From contig DHHC01000031.1 in assembly GCA_002403095.1 (NCBI GenBank), positions 13,986-77,985 of the forward strand: DNA of 64,000 nt, in the 5' to 3' direction. Below, one piece after another: positions 7,440-15,736 of this stretch. The notes below the pieces were generated by a model. It ran no database searches. It was not told the origin of the DNA and saw nothing but the letters and a program-made list of their open reading frames with translations. Both the position numbers and the translations under genes were made by a program. How positions within the stretch are numbered: position 1 is the stretch's first letter; each line of letters opens with the position of its first letter. The stretch is from Leptolinea sp. UBA4782. Its GTDB lineage: Bacteria; Chloroflexota; Anaerolineae; Anaerolineales; Anaerolineaceae.

Positions 7440-9872
7440 ATGTCTGATGATCAACAACCAGTCACACCCAGTTCAGACCCGCATACCGGCCCTGAAACCG
7501 AGAAAGTAAGTTTTCCCCAGGATGACGAACCTCAAAAGCAGGGGTTCCTGGATAAACTTTCCACCCGCAAAGGCATCACCATCCTGATCGCAGCAATTGT
7601 GGTATTTCTAGTTATTGCGGCGGTTACCGGGATAGTGGTGTACAACAAGTATTTCAAGCCCACACCTACAGCCCCGCCGCTCACCAAGTTTGAACTGCCT
7701 CCAACCCTTGAGGAACTGGCGGACAAATACCCGGAATATGCAGATATCCTGCTGGATCCCGCCCTGGATTCAGCCTACAAGGATTTCCTGATTGCCTACC
7801 AGGAAAATGGGGTGGATGGCGCCATCGAGCTTGCCCGTGCGCGCAGCATGATCAACGCCAAAGGCGAACTGATGGTAACCCTCGAGTTTGATGTGGATGA
7901 CACCACCGCCGTCCAGGAACAGCTGAAAGCCGAGGGCATCAGCATCAACACCGCCCATGGCAACCTGCTGGATATCGGCATCCCGGTTGACCTGATCAAG
8001 GAACAACTGCAATCGGACGACCCGGCCGCCATATTCAAGGATTTGACCGAATTGGAGCATGTCACCCGCGTCCGGCTGCCGAAAATAACCACGCCCGACG
8101 GCAATCTCACCCTCAACGATCAAGCGCCAGTCTACCAGATGGCGCTTGAATCTCTTCCGGTCATTAATGCCACCGCCTGGCATGAAGCAGGTTTTACCGG
8201 GCAGGGTATGCGGATCGGGATCCTGGATTTTGGCTTTGACCAGTACCAGGATGAGCTGGGAAGCGAACTGCCCGATTCTTCCATGATAACAGCCCAGTCA
8301 TTCATCGCCGGCACCGAAATCGACCAGACCGGTATCAACCACGGCACAGCAGTGGCTGAGGTCATTCATGCCATTGCACCGGATGCATACCTGGTATTCG
8401 CCGCTTACTCCACAGATACCGAGTTCTATGCAGCAATCGACTGGCTCGTCAGCCAGGGTGTTTCTGTCATCAACCATTCGGGCGGCGGCGCTTACGGGCC
8501 GCGCAACGGGACCGGGGCAGATATTCAGGCCATCGATTGGGTGGTTTCCAATGACATCATGTGGGTCAACTCATCAGGCAATAGCGGCAGCCGCCACTGG
8601 CGCGGTAAGTTCACCGATACAAATGGCGACGGTGTGCACGAGTTCCTGAGCGATGGGACCTACGGCCTGGTCTTTTATCCGTTTTACAACACAGGGATTC
8701 TGGTGCAGTGGGACGATTGGGATGCAATGGACCAGGACCTGGATGTGTATGTGGTCGACAGCAATGGTGATATTCTTTACAGTTCATACATGACCCAGGA
8801 TGGCAGCTCGGGCAACCCGCCAGTTGAGGCCGTTTTCTACGAGTTTCCCGACTACGGGCCTTATTACCTTGTAATTTATGGGACGAATGTAACCAGGGAT
8901 ATAACCATCGATGTATTTGCGAACTATGCCGACTTTGAGCCAGCCTTCATTGTCCCCGAGTACAGCCTGCTCAGCCCTTCAGATGCGCAATCATCCTTTA
9001 CCATTTGTGCCACAAACTGGGAAAGCGGTGAGTTGACTGATTACAGCTCCCAGGGACCAACCGTGGACGGACGCTTAAAACCGGATATGTGCGGTCCAAC
9101 CGAAACCTACAGTGTGGCTTTCGGTGAAGAATTTGCCGGAACATCAAACTCATCCCCTCAGGTTGCCGGCGCAGCTGCCCTGGTCAGGCAGGCATTCCCT
9201 GATTTCAGCGTGGACCAGGTTAAAGCCTTCCTGCTCGATCGGGCACAGGATGCAGGTCCTTCTGGTCCAGATCCGCAATACGGTAAAGGGTTGCTGTGGT
9301 TGGGAGATCCTCCAGGCGGAGAAGAGGTGGTTGTGGTTCCGCCTGAAGAAGAAGAGGGCGCGCCAACGGCAACACCCATTGTTGTGGATGTGGAACCTGC
9401 ACCGCCGGAAGAAGATAAGGATGAAATTAAACCCATTGACACCGTCAGCGGCATGAACAATACCTGGAAGGTTATCGCCGGACTGTTCTGCTGCTTCAGC
9501 CTGCTGGTGGTCTTTGGAATCGTCCTGCTGGTAGTGCTGCTCAGCCGCCGTAAGAAACCGCGCCGGCCGGTACCCCAGGCAAGGCCGCCCGTTCCTTACC
9601 ACCAGCCAGCTCCACCTCAGGCTGTCCGGCCTGCTGCACCGCGGCCGATCCCGCCTCAGCCGCCTACTCCGACCCCGCAGCAGCAAATGCCGCCCGCCGC
9701 AGTCTGCCCGCATTGCGGAACACCGCGCACGTCCCCCGGAAAATTCTGTGCACGCTGCGGTGGACCGCTTGACCTGCCTCCAGCCCCGCCGGTTCAAACA
9801 GTGTGCCACCATTGCGGTGAACCGCTGCGCCCGGGCGCTGCTTTCTGCCCGAAATGCGGCCAGAAACAGTAA
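7440..9872 (+). CDS. Membrane-anchored S8 (subtilisin-like) serine protease with C-terminal zinc ribbons
   Basis: This 810-aa protein has a charged N-terminus, a transmembrane helix (about 45-68) and a possible propeptide (about 85-225). The S8 catalytic domain carries Asp263 (ILDFGF), His301 (NHGTAVAEV), oxyanion Asn381 (SSGNSG) and Ser569 (GTSNSSPQVAG). An inserted beta-rich segment (about 395-505) with Asp-rich strands resembles a prepeptidase C-terminal (PPC) domain. A second helix (about 680-705, FCCFSLLVVFGIVLLVV) and a Pro-rich linker lead to two zinc ribbons (CPHC...CARC and CHHC...CPKC). With two helices, the protease faces outside and both ends are cytoplasmic. It closes the kinase cluster and shares its zinc ribbons with the first gene, so a link between proteolysis outside and signalling inside is plausible but unproven. 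Confidence 0.9.
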   Translation: MSDDQQPVTPSSDPHTGPETEKVSFPQDDEPQKQGFLDKLSTRKGITILIAAIVVFLVIAAVTGIVVYNKYFKPTPTAPPLTKFELPPTLEELADKYPEYADILLDPALDSAYKDFLIAYQENGVDGAIELARARSMINAKGELMVTLEFDVDDTTAVQEQLKAEGISINTAHGNLLDIGIPVDLIKEQLQSDDPAAIFKDLTELEHVTRVRLPKITTPDGNLTLNDQAPVYQMALESLPVINATAWHEAGFTGQGMRIGILDFGFDQYQDELGSELPDSSMITAQSFIAGTEIDQTGINHGTAVAEVIHAIAPDAYLVFAAYSTDTEFYAAIDWLVSQGVSVINHSGGGAYGPRNGTGADIQAIDWVVSNDIMWVNSSGNSGSRHWRGKFTDTNGDGVHEFLSDGTYGLVFYPFYNTGILVQWDDWDAMDQDLDVYVVDSNGDILYSSYMTQDGSSGNPPVEAVFYEFPDYGPYYLVIYGTNVTRDITIDVFANYADFEPAFIVPEYSLLSPSDAQSSFTICATNWESGELTDYSSQGPTVDGRLKPDMCGPTETYSVAFGEEFAGTSNSSPQVAGAAALVRQAFPDFSVDQVKAFLLDRAQDAGPSGPDPQYGKGLLWLGDPPGGEEVVVVPPEEEEGAPTATPIVVDVEPAPPEEDKDEIKPIDTVSGMNNTWKVIAGLFCCFSLLVVFGIVLLVVLLSRRKKPRRPVPQARPPVPYHQPAPPQAVRPAAPRPIPPQPPTPTPQQQMPPAAVCPHCGTPRTSPGKFCARCGGPLDLPPAPPVQTVCHHCGEPLRPGAAFCPKCGQKQ

Positions 9873-9895
9873 ACAGATATCACTAAATTAAGCAT

Positions 9896-9930
9896 CAGGC
9901 CTGGTTGTCTACTCCAGGCCTGAATTTTTT
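9896..9930 (+). terminator. Rho-independent terminator after the subtilase
   Basis: A perfect 9-bp stem, CAGGCCTGG (9896-9904) with CCAGGCCTG (9914-9922), is followed by AATTTTTT. It closes the 0-9.9 kb cluster. Confidence 0.9.
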
Positions 9931-9946
9931 CTGTACTGATTAATTC

Positions 9947-10822
9947 TTAAACCCACTTTGCTTGCGGGTCTGTGTGGCGGACCCCTTTGTAATACGGGAT
10001 GGCAGGAACCACAATTGCCAGCCCGGCAAAGATGGTGTCCCTCGCTGGGATGTCGAGCAGCCGGGCGATGGACGGGTTCTTTTCAGCAGCCCGGATGAGG
10101 TAACCGGTATAGAATGCCCCCAGCCCGAGTGTATGGCACATCAGGGCAGCATTCTGGCAGGCCAGCTGGGCATTATCATTCGCGAAACGGCGCTCAGGGG
10201 ACCCATGGAAAAGCATAAGCAGGGTCGCATGATGCAGGATAGGATCCTCACCGCTCTTTATTTGTTCGATCATCTTTTCTACAACGGGTAAAAAGGCTTT
10301 ACCGATTGCCAGTTCTTTAGGGGCAAATAGTTTAATGAGCCGTGCTTGTAACCAGTTCCGCATGACGGCAACCTCGTTGGCAAACTGGAAAACCGTCAGC
10401 TCCGATACCTGCCCTAGCAGTTCTGGTGTTTGCACCAGGGTATAGCGCGTGGTAGGAAAGTTGCTGGCGACCGGGGCAGAGCGGGCAGCTTTTAGCACCA
10501 GCTGCATTTTTTCTTTCGGAACCGGCTGGCGGGTAAACTCCCTCACGGAACGGCGGGTCTGCATCCAGTTCAGAACCGCCCCGGCATCCAGCTGCATTTC
10601 CGGTTGAATGGAGAAGAGTGAACTGGCAGGAAAGCGGCTGTGGCTGATGGCATCTTCCGGGCAGACTGCCACGCAATGCCCGCAGGTAATGCAGCTTTGC
10701 GCTTTAACCACCTGGGGCGGATTGCCGTTTTCTATTGCGTCAAATACCTCTGCCGGGCAGACTTCCACACAGCTGCCGCAGCGGATGCATAAATCAGGGG
10801 AGATTTCGATTCGGGTTGGCAT
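9947..10822 (-). CDS. Nitroreductase-family protein with N-terminal 2[4Fe-4S] ferredoxin domain
   Basis: This 291-aa protein has two ferredoxin clusters at the N-terminus, CIRCGSCVEVCP (about 12-23) and CITCGHCVAVCP (about 43-54). They are followed by a flavin nitroreductase domain (about 85-291) that starts with the typical RRSVREF segment and R-S-A-P-V-A-S-N. This fusion family is common in anaerobes, and the ferredoxin half presumably feeds electrons to FMN. The substrate is not predictable. The ATG has no Shine-Dalgarno, and a TAAAAT box lies 6 nt upstream, so it may be leaderless. Confidence 0.9.
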   Translation of the reverse strand: MPTRIEISPDLCIRCGSCVEVCPAEVFDAIENGNPPQVVKAQSCITCGHCVAVCPEDAISHSRFPASSLFSIQPEMQLDAGAVLNWMQTRRSVREFTRQPVPKEKMQLVLKAARSAPVASNFPTTRYTLVQTPELLGQVSELTVFQFANEVAVMRNWLQARLIKLFAPKELAIGKAFLPVVEKMIEQIKSGEDPILHHATLLMLFHGSPERRFANDNAQLACQNAALMCHTLGLGAFYTGYLIRAAEKNPSIARLLDIPARDTIFAGLAIVVPAIPYYKGVRHTDPQAKWV

Positions 10823-10828
10823 GGATTG

Positions 10829-10834
10829 ATTTTA
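10829..10834 (-). promoter_or_regulatory. Putative -10 box of the ferredoxin-nitroreductase gene
   Basis: TAAAAT on the minus strand lies 6 nt before ATG 10822. No convincing -35 was found. The spacing matches the other leaderless candidates in the window. Confidence 0.4.
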
Positions 10835-10915
10835 ACCCAAGAATGCCTATGCAGGCAGTAAACAAGCATAAGGAAAAGCGTGCATGCTATAATCTTTAAT
10901 CAATGGAGGTAAGCA

Positions 10916-11764
10916 ATGGCTGGTATATCAGATATTCGCCCCTCGCCTATCGCGGGAATGTGGTACACCGCTGACCCTAACCGCCTGGCAAAGGAAATGG
11001 ATGAGTATATCGCGGCAGCCCATTTACCCCAGCTTGAAGGGGAAGTGGTCGGCGTCATCGCCCCGCATGCAGGGTACCGCTACTCCGGGGCTACGGCAGG
11101 ATATGCCTTCCGTACGGTCAAGGGGGCAGCCTTTGATGTGGTTGCGGTAATCGCCCCCTTGCACGGCTACCACCCTGCCGGTCTCTTAACCTCAGCCCAC
11201 CGGTTTTACAGCACACCCCTGGGGAACATCCCGGTGGCCTCTGATCTCGTGGACAACCTGGCACGGCTACTGCTCGATCGTACCGGTGTGGAACTGACCC
11301 CGGTAGCCAATGACGGCGAGCACTCTCTGGAGATCGAACTGCCTTTCCTGCAGAGGGCGCTTACCGGCAGTTTTGACCTGCTGCCAATCATGGTCAGAAC
11401 CCAGGCGCCAGCCGTGCTGGAAGCGCTTGGCAAAGCCCTGGCGGAGGTCCTCAAGCCGCACAAAGCGCTGCTGGTTGCCAGCACCGACCTTTCACATTTC
11501 TACCCCGAGATGGTTGCCCGCCGTCTCGATGCCGGGATGCTGGAAGCCATCGAGATCTTCGAACCGGACATGGTACTGGAAGCAGAATCGACTGGTAAAG
11601 GATATGCCTGCGGTGCACCAGCTGTAGCTGCCGCCATGTGGGCGGGGCGTGAGCTGGGAGCAAAGCGGGTGCAGGTGCTGCACCACAGCACATCCGGCGA
11701 TGAAACCGGAGACCGCAGCCAGGTGGTGGGGTACGGCGCGGCAGTCATGCTTAAAGATGCCTGA
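10916..11764 (+). CDS. amrB: AmmeMemoRadiSam system protein B (MEMO1 family)
   Basis: This 282-aa protein has the full-length MEMO fold. It keeps the family's conserved metal-site segments APHAGYRYSG (about 44-53), GEHSLEIELPFL (about 131-142) and STDLSHF (about 188-194), and begins with the characteristic RPSPIAGMWY. The family's role is uncertain; it is usually encoded with an AMMECR1 protein and a radical SAM enzyme, neither of which is here. GGAGGT lies 6 nt before ATG 10916, and a TATAAT is at 10888-10893. PriA follows after 105 bp on the same strand, possibly co-transcribed. Confidence 0.93.
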   Translation: MAGISDIRPSPIAGMWYTADPNRLAKEMDEYIAAAHLPQLEGEVVGVIAPHAGYRYSGATAGYAFRTVKGAAFDVVAVIAPLHGYHPAGLLTSAHRFYSTPLGNIPVASDLVDNLARLLLDRTGVELTPVANDGEHSLEIELPFLQRALTGSFDLLPIMVRTQAPAVLEALGKALAEVLKPHKALLVASTDLSHFYPEMVARRLDAGMLEAIEIFEPDMVLEAESTGKGYACGAPAVAAAMWAGRELGAKRVQVLHHSTSGDETGDRSQVVGYGAAVMLKDA

Positions 11765-11869
11765 TGCCAAGCAGCCAATGTGCTTATTTGCCCACACCAC
11801 AAGGGGATATTCCCCTGAAGATTTAATATAGACCAGCAATACACGGGAGATGACCAGATAGCAGGCAGT

Positions 11870-14377
11870 ATGTTTATCAGTGTTGCAGTGAACATTCCCA
11901 CCATCAGCGGAGTCTTTGATTATTCCATCCCGCCAGCCCTGGAGAAGGATATCCATCCGGGAGCACTGGTTGTGGTTCCCTTCGGAAAACAGGTTGTCCA
12001 GGGAATCGTGGTGGAGCAGGTTGAGGTTCCCGCCGTGGAAGAGACCAGGGAGATCACTGCGGTGCTGGATACCCTGCCGGCTTTAACCCCTGCCCAGCTG
12101 GAACTGGGCGCCTGGATTTCCCATAACACATTAAATCCACTGGCTGCCTGCCTGGATGCCATGCTGCCGCCCGGTATTTCCCAGCATGCTGATACCCTTT
12201 ACAGCCTGTCAGAAATGCCAGGGGCTGACGAGCAATTAACACCGCTTGAGAAGCGCATCCTGTCCCTGCTAAAAAAAAGGGGGCCTTTGCGCGGCCGGCA
12301 AATCGGGTACGCCATCCCAAAACTGGATTGGAAGCCTTCCGCCTTGCGGCTGGTCAAACAAGGATGGGTGACCAGCAGCCCCCTTCTCCCTCCCCCCGCT
12401 GTCCGCCCGCGTTATGTCCGCACGGCCATGTACTCCGCCAGCCGGGAGACAATAGAAGCCAGCAGGAAATACCTGGGCAAAGAGGAAGCTGCCCAGCGCC
12501 GCCTGGCTGTGCTGGAGTTCTTGCAGAATGAGCCGCTGCCGGTTTTGGTCAATTGGGTTTATGCAGCCACCGGCTCCAGCATGGCAGACCTTACCCTTTT
12601 AGCCGAGCTAGGCCTGGTGCAGTTGGGGGAAACCGAGGTATTCCGCGACCCCCTGGACCGGTACGAGATCACCCCACTGGAACCATTTGACCTGACGCCG
12701 GCGCAGAATCAGGTATTCGGAGTGGTGAAGCAGGAACTGGCTGGCAGGGCAGCAGGCAGAAAAGGCAAACCAGTGCTGCTGCATGGGGTAACCGGCTCAG
12801 GCAAGACCGAGATTTACCTGCGGGCAATCGACCTGGCTCTGCAGGCGGGCAGGCAGGTGCTGATGATGGTACCGGAAATTGCCCTGACTCCCCAAACTGT
12901 GCACCGCGTGGCCGGGCGTTTTCCCGGCCAGGTTGGTTTGATTCACTCGCGCCTGTCGGACGGGGAACGCTATGATACCTGGCGCAGGGCACGCAGCGGG
13001 CAGCTAAAGATCATTGTCGGCCCGCGTAGCGCGCTTTTCACCCCGCTGCCCAACCTGGGATTGATTATCATCGACGAATGCCACGACGAGCATTTTTACC
13101 AGCGCGACATGCTGCCGTATTACTCGGCAGTGGAAGCGGCAATCGCGTATGCAGGCATGACCAGCAGCTTGATCTTAATGGGTTCAGCCACTCCAGATGT
13201 CAGCCTGTACTGGAGGGCACAAAAAGAAACCTGGCATATCCTCACCTTGCCGGACAGGGTACTCGCCCACCGTAAAATTATCGAAAAAAACAGGCTGGAA
13301 ACTGCAACCCCGCCCAGCCGGTATACCCTGGATGGGGATGCCGCCAGCCTGCCCTTGCCGCCTGTACGGGTGGTGGATATGCGCGAGGAGTTAAAATCCG
13401 GTAACCGCTCCATCTTCAGCCGGTCTTTGCAACAAGCCCTGCAGGATGTGCTGGCTGCCGGGCAGCAAGCCATCCTGTACCTCAACCGCAGGGGAGCGTC
13501 CACGTATGTTTTTTGTCGCTCTTGCGGGTTCAGCCTGCGCTGCCCCAGGTGCAGTATTCCCCTGGTAGCGCATGCTGGCGGAAAAGAACTGCATTGCCAT
13601 TCCTGCAATTACCACAGGCAAATGCCTGATAAATGCCCGCAATGCCAGAGCAAAGCCATCAAGCAGTTCGGCACAGGCACCGAAAAACTGGAAGCTGAAG
13701 TGAAACAGGCGTTTCCTGGGGCGCGTGTCCTGCGCTGGGATGCCGATACCACCCGGGTAAAGGGCTCCCACGACCTGATCCTGTCCTATTTCAGCAATCA
13801 CCAGGCGGATATCCTGGTGGGTACCCAAATGCTGGCGAAAGGGCTCGACCTGCCCCTGGTGACGCTGGTGGGGATTGTGCTGGCGGATGCCGGGTTAAAT
13901 TTCCCCGATTACCGCACCACCGAGCGCGGCTATCAACTCTTAACCCAGGTAGCAGGCAGAGCCGGCCGTTCACCCCTTGGCGGGCAGGTGATCCTACAGA
14001 CATTTGACCCGTCCCAGCCGGCCATCCAGGCTGCTGCCAGGCACGATTTCATGCAGTTCTACCGGGAGGAGATCCAGGCCCGAAAAAGGCTGGGGTATCC
14101 CCCATTTAACCGGCTGGTAAGGCTGGAATACCGCCACCTGAATGAATCAAAAGCCCAGCAGGAAGCCCGGCAGGCTGCTGAAAAGATCAGGGTATGGATT
14201 TCTGAAGAGAATTACAGCGCCACCGACCTGATCGGACCGGTGCCCTGTTATTTTGCCCGTGTGAACGGGATGTACCGCTGGCAGGTGATCCTGCGCGGAC
14301 CCAACCCGGTTGAAATCCTGCGGGAGCACCCCCTGGCGGACTGGCGTATTGAAGTGGATCCGCCAAATCTGCTTTGA
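11870..14377 (+). CDS. priA: Primosomal protein N' (PriA), replication-restart helicase
   Basis: This 835-aa superfamily 2 helicase reloads the replisome at collapsed forks. The N-terminal DNA-binding domain opens FISVAVNIPTISGVFDY. Walker A is GVTGSGKT (306-313). The DEAH-type box reads IIDECHDEHF, where the usual PriA form is DEEH, so the third position is Cys. A zinc-binding insert has paired cysteines (CRSCGFSLRCPRC ... CHSC ... CPQC) and keeps all eight. The helicase C-terminal motif QVAGRAGR and the C-terminal domain are present. The length is slightly above the usual 730-830. The Shine-Dalgarno before ATG 11870 is weak. Confidence 0.95.
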   Translation: MFISVAVNIPTISGVFDYSIPPALEKDIHPGALVVVPFGKQVVQGIVVEQVEVPAVEETREITAVLDTLPALTPAQLELGAWISHNTLNPLAACLDAMLPPGISQHADTLYSLSEMPGADEQLTPLEKRILSLLKKRGPLRGRQIGYAIPKLDWKPSALRLVKQGWVTSSPLLPPPAVRPRYVRTAMYSASRETIEASRKYLGKEEAAQRRLAVLEFLQNEPLPVLVNWVYAATGSSMADLTLLAELGLVQLGETEVFRDPLDRYEITPLEPFDLTPAQNQVFGVVKQELAGRAAGRKGKPVLLHGVTGSGKTEIYLRAIDLALQAGRQVLMMVPEIALTPQTVHRVAGRFPGQVGLIHSRLSDGERYDTWRRARSGQLKIIVGPRSALFTPLPNLGLIIIDECHDEHFYQRDMLPYYSAVEAAIAYAGMTSSLILMGSATPDVSLYWRAQKETWHILTLPDRVLAHRKIIEKNRLETATPPSRYTLDGDAASLPLPPVRVVDMREELKSGNRSIFSRSLQQALQDVLAAGQQAILYLNRRGASTYVFCRSCGFSLRCPRCSIPLVAHAGGKELHCHSCNYHRQMPDKCPQCQSKAIKQFGTGTEKLEAEVKQAFPGARVLRWDADTTRVKGSHDLILSYFSNHQADILVGTQMLAKGLDLPLVTLVGIVLADAGLNFPDYRTTERGYQLLTQVAGRAGRSPLGGQVILQTFDPSQPAIQAAARHDFMQFYREEIQARKRLGYPPFNRLVRLEYRHLNESKAQQEARQAAEKIRVWISEENYSATDLIGPVPCYFARVNGMYRWQVILRGPNPVEILREHPLADWRIEVDPPNLL

Positions 14378-14503
14378 TTTGGTTAAGATCTGAAGTGTTA
14401 TGCTCAGGATAAATACATGTCCGTCAGTGTTTATCCATGTTTTTCCTATTTATGTGAAGAATTAGCCCATATCACCGAATGTCCCCCTTCTGCGAAATGC
14501 TAC

Positions 14504-14512
14504 TGATATAAT
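14504..14512 (+). promoter_or_regulatory. Extended -10 promoter of the CPBP protease gene
   Basis: TGATATAAT (14504-14512) is an extended -10 with no -35. ATG 14521 follows after 8 nt and has no Shine-Dalgarno, so the mRNA is probably leaderless. Confidence 0.5.
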
Positions 14513-14520
14513 CGGAAAAC

Positions 14521-15438
14521 ATGGGAAATTTCATAAAAGCAAACCCTTTTCTGGACCTGGCGAAAGACGGCCGCAACGAGTTCTGGCGCTACCTGCTCAC
14601 CATCGGTCTAATGATCGCAGCCGGTTTTTGGGTCTCCCTGGTTGCCAGCCTGGCTGCCATCCTGTTCAACGGTACAGACCTTAACCAGTATCCTCCGCTG
14701 GTGATGCTGCTCCTGGGTACCAGTCCCTTTCCCTTTACCCTGATGGCATTATGGTTCGGGATGCGCTTCCTGCACAAACGCCCCTTCCGCAGCCTGGTTA
14801 CCCCATTCAAGCAGGTCCGCTGGAAACAGCTGTTCATTTCAGCACTGCTCTGGTTCCTGCTGGCAGGTATTTCCGACCTGGTACTTTCATTTTTACAGCC
14901 GGGCAACTACCACTGGAGCCTGGACTTCTCCAGGTTCATCCCTTACCTGCTTGTAACCCTGGTCGTCATTCCCATCCAGACCTCCACCGAAGAATTTATC
15001 TTTCGCGCTTATCTGCCACAGGGCATTGCCCGCTTCACCCCTGGGTTCTGGCTGCCATGGATCATCCCGGCTGTCGTATTCGGGCTGCTTCACAGCCTGA
15101 ATCCCGAAGTGGACACCTACGGGTTTTTACTGACCATCCCGTTTTATATTGGCTTTGGCCTGGTACTGGGGTGGATTACCCTCCGCAGCCGTTCGCTGGA
15201 ACTGGCGCTGGGGCTGCACCTGGCCAACAACCTGTACGCCAGCCTGATCGTAACTTTCCCCGGCAGCGCACTGCCTTCACCCGCCCTTTTCACCATCCAG
15301 TCTTATGATGCCACCCTCAGCCTGGTCGTGTGGGCAGTGATGTCCATTATTTACTTGCTGGTATTATTCCTGGCATTCCCGCGCTGGTTTTCTCCGCCAG
15401 AGTCTTTACCTGCGGAACAAGAAATGATTTCCCAGTAA
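14521..15438 (+). CDS. CPBP-family intramembrane glutamic protease (CAAX protease-like)
   Basis: This 305-aa protein has about eight predicted hydrophobic helices. The three family motifs are present: EEFIFR (E157, E158, R162), FGLLHS and LGLHLANN, which supply the glutamates, histidines and asparagine of the active site in Rce1/CPBP enzymes. It should cleave a membrane substrate, but which one cannot be told. A small adhesin-like remnant follows. The gene stands alone between PriA and the ATPase and is probably expressed from a leaderless transcript. Confidence 0.9.
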   Translation: MGNFIKANPFLDLAKDGRNEFWRYLLTIGLMIAAGFWVSLVASLAAILFNGTDLNQYPPLVMLLLGTSPFPFTLMALWFGMRFLHKRPFRSLVTPFKQVRWKQLFISALLWFLLAGISDLVLSFLQPGNYHWSLDFSRFIPYLLVTLVVIPIQTSTEEFIFRAYLPQGIARFTPGFWLPWIIPAVVFGLLHSLNPEVDTYGFLLTIPFYIGFGLVLGWITLRSRSLELALGLHLANNLYASLIVTFPGSALPSPALFTIQSYDATLSLVVWAVMSIIYLLVLFLAFPRWFSPPESLPAEQEMISQ

Positions 15439-15468
15439 CTGTACAACCTTTTCTGGGCTCCTCCGTAT

Positions 15469-15639
15469 ATGATAGTGGAGGCTGAAGTGAGAATCTCCGG
15501 GCTTGGTTCTGCCAGGCTGCAGGTGAGCGACTCCCTGGATGCACGCATCTCGGGCGGGGGTTCGATCGAATACATCGGCGACCCGGTAGTGGAGCAGAAA
15601 GTGGAAGGACTGGGCGAGATCAAGAAGGTGGATGAGTAA
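15469..15639 (+). pseudogene. Remnant of a DUF2807 (head GIN domain) protein
   Basis: A 56-codon frame from ATG 15469 to TAA 15639 encodes the repetitive strand pattern of DUF2807 C-termini: I-S-G-x-G-S-A, then V-S-D-S-L-D-A-R-I-S-G-G-G-S-I, then V-x-G-x-G-E-I. Complete members are 200-300 aa with an N-terminal signal, and nothing upstream encodes the missing part. It is therefore a 3' fragment. No Shine-Dalgarno is present. Confidence 0.6.
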
Positions 15640-15660
15640 TCTGCCCTCACTCCAGAATGA

Positions 15661-15695
15661 AAAACATCCGAAGTCTATGTGACTTCAGATGTTTT
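15661..15695. terminator. Bidirectional terminator between convergent units
   Basis: AAAACATC-C-GAAGTC (15661-15675) pairs with GACTTC-A-GATGTTTT (15681-15695) around a 5-nt loop. It has A-rich and T-rich flanks on both sides, so it can stop the + strand unit and the P-type ATPase mRNA on the - strand. Confidence 0.8.
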
Positions 15696-15736
15696 GTTAC
15701 CAGGGATGTGTCCGTTCCGAACTGGCCAGGCAGAGG

